Made by a program: the position numbers and the translations under genes. A stretch of DNA of 64,000 bases from Favolaschia claudopus (taxonomy: Eukaryota > Basidiomycota > Agaricomycetes > Agaricales > Mycenaceae): assembly GCA_037176885.1 (NCBI GenBank), contig JAWWNJ010000001.1, positions 2,914,001-2,978,000 on the forward strand, written 5' to 3'. The notes beneath the pieces are model-generated. The model ran no database searches. It saw only the letters and a list, made by a program, of their open reading frames with translations, and was not told the origin of the DNA. This document shows positions 23,025-33,327 of this stretch, one piece after another; within the stretch, counting starts at the first letter, position 1, and the number at the start of each line of letters is the position of its first letter.

Positions 23025-25249
23025 ATGGCTTCAGCTCCCGCCTATATTCTCGATGATTCCTCCTCTATATGCGCGAAACTCGTCACTGTAAACTATAAAG
23101 GGAGAAGAGAAGGTTTGTCTTCACGGACTGGAGATTCTCAAGTCCAAACGGTGGCGGTCTGGATGCAGCTATCATACTCAAACTCGATAAACCCGCTACG
23201 ATCGGTCGAAATCCTCAGTGGTAAATTATGACACGAAGTCCACAACAGTCGTTGACCATTGCGGTGTCCAGCGACTATGTGATGGCAGACAGTCATGTAT
23301 CTGGAGGTACGTCGTTTTAACAGGACAAATTCAAACTGAGATACAAAAATCTGTAGTACACTGTTTATTCTCGGTCGTTCGAAGTCAAAACGGCGGGGTC
23401 ATTGTTTCTTGCCAGGTTTCTAACCGATCTCTACACCGACGAATTTGCTTGGTGGAATCTGACCACGCTACGAGTACGCAGGATTTTTCTCGAAACGGGA
23501 TCTGGATCAACGATCACCGTATTTGCAAGACCGTCGCGATTTTGATGCATGGCGACAAAGTGCATATCACAAATTCAGTCAGTGCGTTGTGGCATTACAA
23601 CTAAGCATGGCTTTGCACTGAACCTCCGGTATCTCTAGCGTTTACATGTCAGCATATATGGAGGGATCGAATTGATAAAATTGATCTATTCGACCCTACG
23701 CCCCCTCAGTTGGGACAAGATACAAAGACTTTGGCAAGCTTTGCGCTCTTGATATGGTTCCGCTCATTTATTATTTCTAGATCGTCGGGAAATATCTCGT
23801 CACCAGTCAAAAACTTGGATCTGGAACATTTGCCACGGTACATCTCGCGTTCGATGCCTCTGGTATGCGTTTCTCTCTCTCGTGTGCATTCATCTCGCGA
23901 GTCTGATTTGACTCTAGGTCCTGTTTGCCGTCAGGTCGCTTGTAAAACAATACGCAAAAAGAAGGGCTGCGACATGAAACAGGTTTTTAAGGAAATCAGC
24001 ATCTTGAACGGGCTTGAACACGTCCGTTACTTTGTGACCTTGACCAGTCTACATTAACCTCGAACTCCAGCCGAACATCAACTCTATTTACGATACCGAA
24101 GAAGATCAACAATTCATGTTCATTTTTCTCCAGCTATGCACAGGCGGAGGTGTGTGCTAACCACTATGTTAGCGCCAAAGACCTTCGTTGAATCATCTTT
24201 ACGCGAGCAGACTTGTTCACCTATATCTCAGGTTATGCCGAAAAAGACGGTCACCTCTGCGAAGCGGAGGCGAAATTCATCATGTTCCAGATATTGATTG
24301 GTCTGCGCTACCTGCACGATAGAGAGATCTCGCACCGTGGTATGCAACAATTCGCTCCAAATCACATTTCATCCATCACTGACCAGCAGATAGATCTCAA
24401 GGTTATCTAATTCGATGTCGTACAAATCTCTCGTTTCTGATCTAGTGTTGTAGCCTGAAAACATCCTTCTCTACGCGCCAGGACCATATCCTCGGATAGT
24501 GATCGCTGATTTCGGCCTCGCGCGACCAAGAGCGAATCAAGAGACTCTAAATGTCTGTGGAACAGTGTCCTATCTACCTCCAGGTCCGGCGCCTCAAGCA
24601 TTCATAATCACACACAACAACTGACTCAGAAGTAATTAGAAGGTATCCTTGCGCTCGACCAGGAACATTTGAAGTACACGGGGTAGGTGGTTCTCCGCTT
24701 GGATGTGGATGCACACTGAAATGCAATAGTATGCCTTCCGATTGCTGGAGCTCCGGCGTGATTTTGTATATCATGCTCTGGTACGCATTCCGGTTTGAAC
24801 CCCTTCCGTGCCTGATATTTACAACTCTGCAGCGGCTCTCACCCATTCGACAACGACACGAATTTTGACTCGTTGTCGGACTGGCTTAGCCATATCAAAG
24901 CGTCCCACAATTCTCGGGCCTCTCATGATTACCACCGCACCGAAGCCCGCCTCAAGGCAAAGATTGTTGAGGGTACTGTGGAGTTTCGACCATATCCTTG
25001 GAATTATATGCCCGACGGTCAGTGTCTCAGATACCATTCCCTTCACCCATTGGATGTGATGGCTCGAAATTTTTGACTAATGCGCTATTTGGCTTGAAAG
25101 CAAGAGCGCTGGTGGGTGGCCTCCTCATTCCAAACTGTCGCACTCGGGCCACCATTAAAGATGCTTTGAGAAGTCCGTGGATCGAGAGCGAATACGACGA
25201 TCTGAGCGTTACTTACGAAAAGAAAGTGCTGCGATCCAACCACCCCTAA
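23025..25249 (+). CDS. FHA-domain Ser/Thr protein kinase (Chk2/Rad53/Cds1 type)
   Basis: An intron-rich gene whose product has an FHA domain followed by a kinase domain, the layout of checkpoint kinases Chk2, Cds1 and Rad53. FHA pieces: LDKPATIGRNPQ, CDYVMADSHVSG, HCLFSVVRSQNGG, then DFSRNGIWINDHR and LMHGDKVHI, which keep the GR, S-H and NG/N residues that bind phosphothreonine. Kinase pieces: YLVTSQKLGSGTFATVHLA (glycine loop), VACKTIRKKKG (beta-3 Lys), QQFMFIFLQLCTGGDLFTYI, AKFIMFQILIGLRYLHDREISHR, then DLK from a micro-exon, PENILLYAPGP, IADFGLARPRA, CGTVSYLPPE, and CWSSGVILYIMLCGSHPF. All catalytic residues appear present after splicing. A DNA-damage or replication checkpoint role is inferred from domain order. 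The start codon at 23025 (MASAPAYILDDS) is the first in-frame ATG. It is convergent with the next gene. Confidence 0.8.
24394..24401 (+). other. 8-nt micro-exon encoding the DLK of the kinase catalytic loop
   Basis: The upstream exon ends CAC CGT G at 24339. An intron 24340-24393 (GTATGC to GATAG, with CTGAC as branch site) is followed by the 8 bases ATCTCAAG and a second intron 24402-24453 (GTTATC to TTGTAG). The next exon starts CCTGAAAACATCC. Joined, they read H-R-D-L-K-P-E-N, the canonical catalytic loop. No other pair of splice sites here gives this motif. Confidence 0.8.
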
Positions 25250-25471
25250 TCAACTGACATACTATTTCTGCTCTTTCGTGATGTGTACTGACATCGGACG
25301 CGTTGCATTGTTCATTGTAGAAGTACATCCTGCATAGACTACCATTCCACTACTATTTCGTTTCTTTCCTCTGCTCCTTGCGCCTAATTCGAATCGCGTA
25401 GATTGTATCCCACAGTGTTTCTTAGATATATTGTGCATGGACTGGGAACACTTTTCAGCATGGCAGTCTGT

Positions 25472-26867
25472 TTAGTAAACAAAGGATTTACAGTTAATAT
25501 GATCCGTGGCGAATGTAGAGATCTGAAAGCATAGACGGCTCAGCATGACAGTGACAGTGTGTTCGAAAGTTCCTCACAAAGTAATAACTATGGTCGTAGC
25601 CGTCTTGACTTCGCACCTGTACTTGTCCCTCATCGTGCCCTGTGTCGCGCGCTGCCTTGACAAAATTCTCGGGAAGAAGCTGACCCTGCTTATAGAAGTT
25701 GTCGCCCGTGCCCTGCAAATTATATCAGCTTGTGAGACTGCGGGTCGAAGAAAGGAACTGCACATAATCAATCAAGATTCGAACAGGTTCCTTGTGTTTC
25801 TTGATGAGCTCAGTTGCATCATACTGATCCGTAGCCTCTGTGACGCCGCCCTGGAGGTAACCATTGAAAGCTTTTTGCCCCCAAGGACAATTCACGGGGT
25901 TGCAAATTGGAGAGAACGCGGAGGCAGAGCGGTACTGGTTAGTCTTCGACGCTAGATAAAGCGTAAGAGCACCATGACCACCTAAACAATTGGGTATTCA
26001 GAATGCTCGAGTCGATATCGATCCAAAACCAACCCCTGGAAGAAGAAGATGAGGAATGGGACCGCAAGCAAACAAGGGATCTCACATGCTGTGTCCAAAA
26101 ATTGACTGGCGCGAGAAGTCCTTCGAGCGGATTATGTTTCGCAAAAGCATGTGCGTTATGGACATACAAGAGGCAGGTCAGCGGCTTCAAGAATCTGAGG
26201 CAGCTCCAGGGTAACGTGGGTCAACATATTGTAGTGACTGATTTTTTCCTATCAGATATCGTCCTTTATTGTTCGAAAAAACTATTTAACCGTACTTTGA
26301 AAACTTCGGGTTGGTGGCTGGTATGGTTTCAACACGGCTCGTCGCTTCAATTCGGAATCTAACCCACCATTGAGATAGAAGCCTGCGCCAGTGCCAAAAT
26401 CCCAATCAGCATCTTCGCCCTCAATACCGGCCCCACGAGGAGAGGTGTCGGGGAAGAGCAGGGCAATGCCTTTCGCAGCAGCGGGTCCGAAGAATGAGCC
26501 TTTTTGTGCGCTGCGTCAGATGGTCGTGAGATGCTGAGAAGAGGGAAGTAATGGAGAAAGTGAGTGGATTTACCCATTATCCTCAGTGCACGTCAATCCC
26601 GCAAGATAGACCAGGACGGGGGCCTTTCCGGACGCCACCTGAGGTGGGAGGTATAGGTTGAAATTGGAATCGAGGCCGCCGAGTGCTGCCGACTAATCTC
26701 CTGAGCATTGCTGGGAGCTCGACTGCACTCAAACTTACCTTGAACTTGTATTTGCGTAGCTCACCGCCAGAGACCTTGTTTGTCGACCCTCATACAGTCC
26801 GAGTCTCTGCTACTTCGAGGTAGCGTACCTTGTTGGTCGATAGCAATTCCAGGTTTTCTTTCGTCAT
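25472..26867 (-). CDS. S-formylglutathione hydrolase (esterase D)
   Basis: Cytosolic serine esterase that hydrolyses S-formylglutathione to formate and glutathione, the second step of glutathione-dependent formaldehyde detoxification. Start MTKENLELLSTNK at 26867. Conserved pieces: SGGELRKYKFK, ALGGLDSNFNLYLPPQ, PVLVYLAGLTCTEDN, LLFPDTSPRG, DWDFGTGAGFYLN, VTLELPQILEAADLPL, DFSRQSIFGHSM plus GGHGALTLYLASK, SAFSPICNPVNCPWGQKAF, then GYDHSYYF and ISTFATDHI at the end. The nucleophile GHSMGG requires a 2-nt micro-exon at 26034-26035. The C-terminus after ISTFATDHI is NCKSFVY and the stop is at 25474-25472. Introns average about 50 bp, and several split conserved motifs. Confidence 0.85.
26034..26035 (-). 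other. 2-nt micro-exon (GG) completing the GHSMGG nucleophile motif
   Basis: Upstream exon ends GGA CAC AGC AT at 26086. Intron one, 26085-26036, is 50 nt (GTGAGA to TTCCAG). Two bases GG follow. Intron two, 26033-25982, is 52 nt (GTTGGT to GTTTAG). The next exon starts GT GGT CAT GGT GCT at 25981. Joined: CAC AGC ATG GGT GGT CAT, which is H-S-M-G-G-H. Treating the 104 nt as one intron gives a frame error and loses the motif. Both introns have the typical length of this window. Confidence 0.7.
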
Positions 26868-27110
26868 TGCAAGTCTCTTTGAACTGGTACGACAAGTTGG
26901 TTTGTCCTGGTGGGAAGAGTCAAGGAACAGTGGAGAGCCTTGACCCCGCGAATTCCGTTCTCGCTTATCTAATCTTATCGATCTACGCGAACCTCACCAA
27001 GCGTCATGTATGCAGATCTCGAAATACAGTGAGTGATTATGTAATATTATTTTACCAGGTACCATTCTTCTAAGTCGTATAATGCAGTCGTATATGCAGC
27101 AAAGTCGCGA

Positions 27111-29115
27111 TCATGGTCGAGGCAACTTATTAGTCCGTTCGGGTGATGCCGAGTCGCTCGTTGACGATTGTTGTTGTGCGCCAGCCGGCTCGTCCACTCC
27201 CCGTGAATCCTCAGCAACATCGACACCCACTCCAGCCGCGTTCCCTGCCGCCATTGGCGTCCTCTCCAGTTGTGATTCAGCCCCGCTACCCTCTTTCAGA
27301 TCGATTGGCGGCTGTCCTTCAACTTCACCGGCGAGCATGTCAGCGATGCCAAGGTAAAATGTCGCAGGGCGGAAGGTTATTTCACGGCCCATGATTTCAG
27401 CCCATTTATATTGCGCAGTGTTGATCCATCCGACGAGGTTCAGGTGCGAGACGCCTTGGAGTGTTCCAAGATATGTGCCCTTATTTAATAACTCAGCCCG
27501 CACTGTTTTCAAGGCGAGAAGGGTACGCACCCATTTCGCCGAAGCGACAGACACCAGACCATCGTTATCGCCTTCGTGTTCAAGCACAACGGAGTGAGGC
27601 CACTTCCACGTGTCGATGAGGCCTGGGTCGTAAGTAGCACCCCAACTGAAATACCGCACCGAGGGGTCGTCCGGTGTTTCCTCGTTGAACTTGCGCATGC
27701 TTTCAATGGTGAGGCTTTCGAATGCCTTGCCGTCGCCGCCTCCGTTCGGAAGGAGATCAAGTAATGATAAAACGGACGGCATCCGTTCACGCCCGACAGT
27801 TGTGAGGAAGTGGTCGGCGAAGGAGGACCCACGATGCGGTGTTGCAATGGTTGTTATACTAAGCACGCTGAATTTCCGCTCCGTCAGATGTGTCGTGAGA
27901 TACCGGCAGTCTAAGCCACCCTGTTACATGAACATTAGGATTCGGATACGGTGAGACAGAAGTTGCCCACCATGCTGTGACCTTTGGAAAGTCAGCCAAG
28001 AAAGGGCTCAAAAAGTATGTTTGCTCGTACCAATCAAATGTACGCTCCGTCCAGGATACACAGCAGATACCTTCTCTTCAAGAACCTTTGCACGATCAAC
28101 AGGGCTGCTGGTAGCAGGAACCCTAGTGATGAGTACTTCAGTCCCATTGGCTTGAAGAACCTCTTTGATGCCACGCCAATGCGTGATCTCTAGAGCTGTG
28201 CCCCCGTTTGGTTATAACGCTTTCTGGAGGCTGGTGTAATATCAAGGAAGTTCAAACTCACCTGAACCAATGGTGACTGAATCAAATCCCAGTAGCCCGT
28301 GACAGAAAACAACGGGATTTTTCGGGGAACGATCTAACAGTGAGAAGAGATGGAGTGTGACATTTACTTTATCAATAGAGCTACGCACATTTACTGTGAA
28401 TCAAGCTCTGCTCTTGCTGCATGCTTTCCGCCCGATCGCCTTCTTCCAGAAGAGCATCGACATTTTCTTTATTTCCAGCCTGAAACCACCAACGAGAGAT
28501 GGGAGAGTCTGACACGCTCGCAGTTTGCTGCTTTGCAGGATTGGATTGCAGCGATTGCGTGCGGCGATGGTCTCGCAAAGACACTGAACGCAGCATTCCG
28601 GCTGATGAACCTCTTGGGGGGGATGAACTGACCACAGCTACGTCATACGGATTGTCCTCTGCAGACGTGGATGAGGGCGAAACAGAAGCGGTGGGAAGCG
28701 TGGAACGGGTGAGATTGTCAAGGAATGGAGGCGGCCGAGAGATGGTGCGGGAGGCAACGAACGAGTGCGGGAGGTGAGCGCTGGGCGGAAATGTTATTGG
28801 CTCGGTAAGAGCCTCATTGAGAGATGCGAGACCAGGAGACGGCGGACGTGAAGATGACGGAGACGCTTGCTCAGGGGTTGTGGACTTGTAAGGACTCCAG
28901 CTTCCCAGCCAGCGGAGTACTGGCTGCGACGACAAAGTGGAAGCAAGGTGTTGTGTTGAGGTCTTGCGAGCAGCCTGCATTCTGGCCTCTCCGTCAAGTA
29001 ATGACTCTAAGCGCTGGGAGATAGGTGTACGCGGGCGGGAGCCAGATTCAGATGAATTATTTGGAAATTTATTGGGAGGATGGCTGCTAGCGCTTTCGTT
29101 GTCCGACATGAACAT
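27111..29115 (-). CDS. Tgl2-type triacylglycerol lipase, predicted
   Basis: Alpha/beta-hydrolase lipase related to yeast mitochondrial Tgl2. The N-terminal 240 or so residues are disordered (start at 29115, MFMSDNES, or 29109, MSDNES). After the intron near 28380-28330 comes RSPKNPVVFCHGLLGFDSVTIG (oxyanion region), ITHWRGIKEVLQANGTEVLITRVPA, SSPVDRAKVLEEKV, YPGRSVHLIGHSMGGLDCRYLTTHL (nucleophile), SVLSITTIATPHRGSSFADH, SWGATYDPGLIDTWKWPHSVV, EGDNDGLVSVASAKW (acid region) and LQGVSHLNLVGW (catalytic His). The C-terminus is a Ser/Glu-rich tail. The GHSM of the elbow is encoded by an 11-nt micro-exon. Lipase activity is inferred from the family; substrate and location are not visible in the sequence. 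It lies in tandem with the S-formylglutathione hydrolase gene, with about 240 bp between them. Confidence 0.8.
27971..27981 (-). other. 11-nt micro-exon encoding the lipase nucleophile elbow
   Basis: Upstream exon ends CAT TTG ATT G at 28031. Intron 28030-27982 (49 nt, GTACGA to CCAAAG, branch CTGAC) is followed by GTCACAGCATG and then intron 27970-27921 (50 nt, GTGGGC to TAACAG). The next exon starts GGT GGC TTA GAC at 27920. Joined: L-I-G-H-S-M-G-G-L-D, with the catalytic serine inside the micro-exon. Confidence 0.8.
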
Positions 29116-30703
29116 GAGCTGAATGCATTGGGTGTGACATACTGTGACATCTTCCCCATTGAGTTGCCTCGCGCCGCTCACGCCTCACTGGGCAGTATCG
29201 TTTCTTTGGACGTCTACAAGGGCCGCGTGCACTCAACGATTGGCCGTATACGTCTCATCACATTTCCTTTGGCCGGGCCGCCAGTCTCACGCTAGTAGAA
29301 ACTGCTTTGCACAGCAAAGACCCACCGCCAGCCTCCGACTAGTAAGTATGAATCGGATGAGCTCGGACGCCATGAGACGCCATGATACAGCTTGAATTAC
29401 ACACTAACTCGTCTTTGGCGCGGAATCACTGGGCTGCTGCAAACGGAAGACTATTGGAGAGTCACTTCCGGGAGCCTCTGGCGCGGAAGGAGTTTCCATC
29501 ATCCGGGATCTGCGCGCCCAGTGGAAGACGGACCTTGGTTTTGGGGGATTGAGAGCACACAACCCAACGCGCTACCAACGGACGCGTTCCGAACTCTGCT
29601 TGAAATCGTTGCATGGGTGCTTCCCATTGAGGATGATAATGTGCCGGCAGATTATATGAGGGTCAGGTACTACATGTATACACTCTCCTATATTCCTTAT
29701 GTACATTAGAGAGCAATATTGTACCATCTTGCATGGCACATCTAATCAATCTAGAAAATTCTGCCCACACACTTCGTTTTCCACAGTTGAATCTCATGAG
29801 ATATATGCTAGTCGCTTATGTGTGAGCACATTGTAAGTCTTCTTCTCGTACTTTGCGAAACAAGAGGGTCAGATATGATATCTCATCCATAAAGTTGTTA
29901 GTACGGATCCGGAGGCTTTGCTGTACATCATGTGTCCGTCCGCTCCTGGGTCTCCTTCAAAATGATCCAGAAAAACCACAGCGCTACTTCTATACCGCTG
30001 TATGTTCTTATGACTTTGAGTGAATGAATTTGTGGGCAAGATCAATTTACAGATTCTTTGCGGAATCTCATCGACACAGCCACGCGAAGTTTAATTTCCT
30101 TATCAGGTTTGCGATGATGCTGACAGCGTGTGAATCCTTGTGGCATGTCTTCTTCACAACTACTCCCATCTGTACTACCTTCACGTCCCGCCGTTACGGA
30201 CGGTATGCTCACCATCTGGATCCGCTGAAATCTTATGTCGTGCAGTGGCTACAACTCCTGAAGATCTCATTGCCGCGCAACGTCGCGCAAGAGTCACATC
30301 TCCAAAAGAGTGCCGCATCTACATGTTCATTGCTGAACTCGCCCACTTAACATATTTCAGGACACCTCTTTTCATTTGCGCGTTCACGGGTATGACTTGA
30401 CCGCCTGGGCGTCTCTGATGCAGCTAATCATGACGCATTCAAAGGCTGCAACCGCCTCTTCCCCTCACGCGACCGCCTCATGACACACCGCAAGCGGGAC
30501 CATCAGAACTCTGAAGAAACAGATCGCATTATAACCTGGAACGAGTAGTCTAAGTACAAACATTGCTATGTGCTACATACAGTCCCTGATCCGTAGGTCC
30601 CCAGTATAAAAATATGTACTGAATACTACTACAGTGAATAGCATAACGAAAGCAAAGATACAACAAAACGCAAAACAGAGCAAGAGCAGTTTACCATCCG
30701 TCA
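29116..30703. other. gene-poor stretch with possible unrecognised multi-exon gene
   Basis: 1.6 kb between the lipase start and the RING-protein stop. On the plus strand, 29392-29660 is open and has a plausible composition (WFWGIESTQPNALPTD, FRTLLEIVAWVLPIED). Further weak pieces follow: LNLMRYMLVAYV or its overlapping frame near 29788-29830, YGSGGFAVHHVSVRSWVSF near 29901-29960, and TPEDLIAAQRRARVTSPKE with CRIYMFIAELAHL near 30255-30350. Short introns could join these, but I could not find one consistent set of splice sites, and more than one frame looks codable in 29470-29640. It may be a real small gene, a decayed one, or chance. Nothing else (repeat, RNA, transposon) is recognisable here. 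Confidence 0.3.
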
Positions 30704-33088
30704 TCATCTAACAGCATAATCCTGGCTCCAGGATCGTAAGAAGTGTCCCATCTGCACACGCGGAGTGGGCGCTGTGATCAGAGGCGCAGTGGACGCTGCC
30801 TCCACACCGAGGTCAAGTCCAAGTGCATTGTCCATGGACTGTGGATCGACAGTGTTCCGCCCCGATGAATCTGTGGACGGCTGCGGCACTCTTCGCGGAG
30901 CAGAGCGTCTGCGGCTATTGGGGTCGTAAATGTTGGGGTCATACATGTTGGTGTCGTAAGAGTAGGGATGATAGCTGTTGGGGTCGTAAGACACCGGTGC
31001 ATTGCCATTGTCTGCACCGGGTTGATTGTGGGTGGGTTGATTACGCGAGGCTGCTGTAGAAGCAGGTGCGCCAGTGAAACCGAGCAGTGTGCGCGGAGCA
31101 TGATCCTGCCTGGGCGTTGCTGTCATGCTACGTTCCGAAAGCTGGTGCGACGAGACGGAAGCGGGCTGTGCTGGGATTGTCGCGAGGAGTGGGAAGTTGG
31201 TCAGTCCACCCAAATCGCTCATGCTTCCGCGCGTTCCGGTAGAATCGGCTGCTGTATGAACGGTGCCCCACGACGAATAGCTCCGTCTATTAAGACGGTT
31301 GCGCTCGTGGTTCGCACGTCGCACTGTCGCTTCTTGCGTTGTATGGAGATTTTGAGCCTCCGGCCCGGCGTCAAAGCGCACAGCTGTGTCGTGAGACACA
31401 GGAGGTGCGTTCGCGTACAATGGAGGCGGTGGCTGCCTTGAAGACGAAGACACCCCATTCGATAGATGTCCATCGACCTGCACCGTGCTGCGTCTGAGAG
31501 CAGAGGGGCGGATGGAAGAGGCGGTACCCGTTCGAGATAAGATTGAAGCATTGTCGGAGGTGGCATCGTTAGACGGCGGTGCCACCTGGGAGTGCCAGTC
31601 ACGCACGGCCACCGTTGAAGCTCCGGAGTCCGGTGGGACAACTACTTGTGCGAGGGCAGCTTCGCCGAGGCCAGAGTTCCACAACCGCAGCCCGCCGATC
31701 GCTGTCTCGAGTGAACTTTCCTGTTCTTCTTGGCGGGGCGGCAGCTGGTGAGCAGATGTTGATGCATAGTTGTACGGATCATCCGACGCCAGTCCATTAT
31801 TTGCTGCGTTGTAGCCTTCGCCGTACCCAGTCGCGTATCCGTTGACGTACGCCGAAGCAGGGGCATGTGTACGGTACGTATGCTTGGACTTACTTTTACG
31901 TTCCGCGCGAGGCACTGCCGGTACAATACGTTGACTTGGGGATGCGCCAGGTATGATGAAGTTTTCCGTGGGGTTGATATAAACAAGATCGACCGGAGGC
32001 GGCTGCTTGCCTTTGCCCTTGTCCGTGGCGGGAGGTTGGGATTCGGTCGCGAGAAGATTGGTATACGAGGTACCGCCTGGGGTGAGGTACGGGTACAGAC
32101 CGTCCTTGGATTCAGCAGCGGCACGAGCAAAGAGGGGAAAGCGATCGAGTGGGACGGGCTCGGGAGGGGCAGGAAGCGGGTTCGCCCTGTGTTGATATCG
32201 AGCGAGCTCTTCACGGAGCGGTTCCACTTCAGCGCGCAGATCTCTGAGCTTCGGGACTGTTTCAGATTTGTAGAAGCAAGGACAATCTCATGTCACTTAC
32301 CTTTCTAAACACAAAGCAGCGTACGGACAAATTAGTGACAAGTTACGAAGGACACGAATACTCACCCATTGATTTCAGCTATTTCGGTACGCAAATTGGA
32401 CTCGATGGCATTGGAGGCGTCGGTCTGAATTTGGGCATCATCGAAAAGTTGCTTTACTTGCCTCTCGAAGCGTCTGATGCTGTACTGGACATGAGTGAAG
32501 CACATACGTTTCCGACAAACACACACGTATGCCTGTCTTGTTGTATGTGCTCGGTCATCTTGTTGTACTCCTTGAACGCGGCCCAAGCCTTACGAAGGGC
32601 AGGATGCTGGACAACGGAAGACAGTTAGATTGTGGGGCAGGCTATGGCGACAGAAATACATCATCCTCGTGGCGGGACTCGAGCCATGCGTTGAGATCAT
32701 CGGAAATACGAGCTTGCTCGCGGGTTTCGGCGTCGAATGCGAGGGCGAGGCGACGCATTAGATCGCGCTCGGCGTCGGACTCTGGTGGTTCGACATGGAG
32801 CTTCTTGATGCGTTCTCGATTGAAGGCTTTGCGGCATAGTGGACAGTTTGTGGGCTCGACACTAAGCAGACAACTGGAATAGACAGCTTTATTGGGGCGG
32901 ATACACGAGGGTGAGTATACTGACGATCTGCAAAATATATGGCCACAAGGAATGGCGTGGGGTGCATCATCTGGTGTTGTCCACGCGTAGGAGTCGAGGC
33001 AAACGTCGCAGCTATTTTTTCAACTTGTATAGTGGGTGATATTGAGCGGCGTAGTCACTCACGACGATGACTCGTGCAACACCAGCGG
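30704..33088 (-). CDS. RING-finger protein, probable E3 ubiquitin ligase
   Basis: Start MPLVLHESSS at 33088, followed by an intron and the RING: CDVCLDSYAWTTPDD, AIPCGHIFC, CLLSVEPTNCPLCRKAF, a C3HC4 pattern. Then comes a helical segment (RIKKLHVEPPESDAERDLM, RRLALAFDAETREQARISDD, YNKMTEHIQQD, FDDAQIQTDASNAIESNL) and a long disordered C-terminal part from 32227 to 30704 rich in Ser, Pro, Asn and Tyr. Near the end, five short repeats of the type SYDPN/YDTN/YDPN lie just before RRRSAPRRVPQ. The RING suggests E2 binding and ubiquitin transfer; the substrate is unknown. The gene is divergent from the kelch gene across a 239-bp shared promoter region. Confidence 0.7.
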
Positions 33089-33327
33089 CATACCGCCGAG
33101 TGTTGAGTGTTGTGAACCTTGTGAACGATGCTGTAAACGACGACCACTGAGTGTTAAGTGCGGCGCGGGAGTCACAGTAGCGTCACGGAGTGTGACAGTT
33201 GAGCTGCAAGCGGTTACTACCATCTCTGCGGGTCTGGTCACCGACCTGAATGTCTACCCTCACCCTTTTAACCATTCCTTACTGATTCGCAAACATATCG
33301 TCCATCTTCAACAAACGTTCTCGGACT

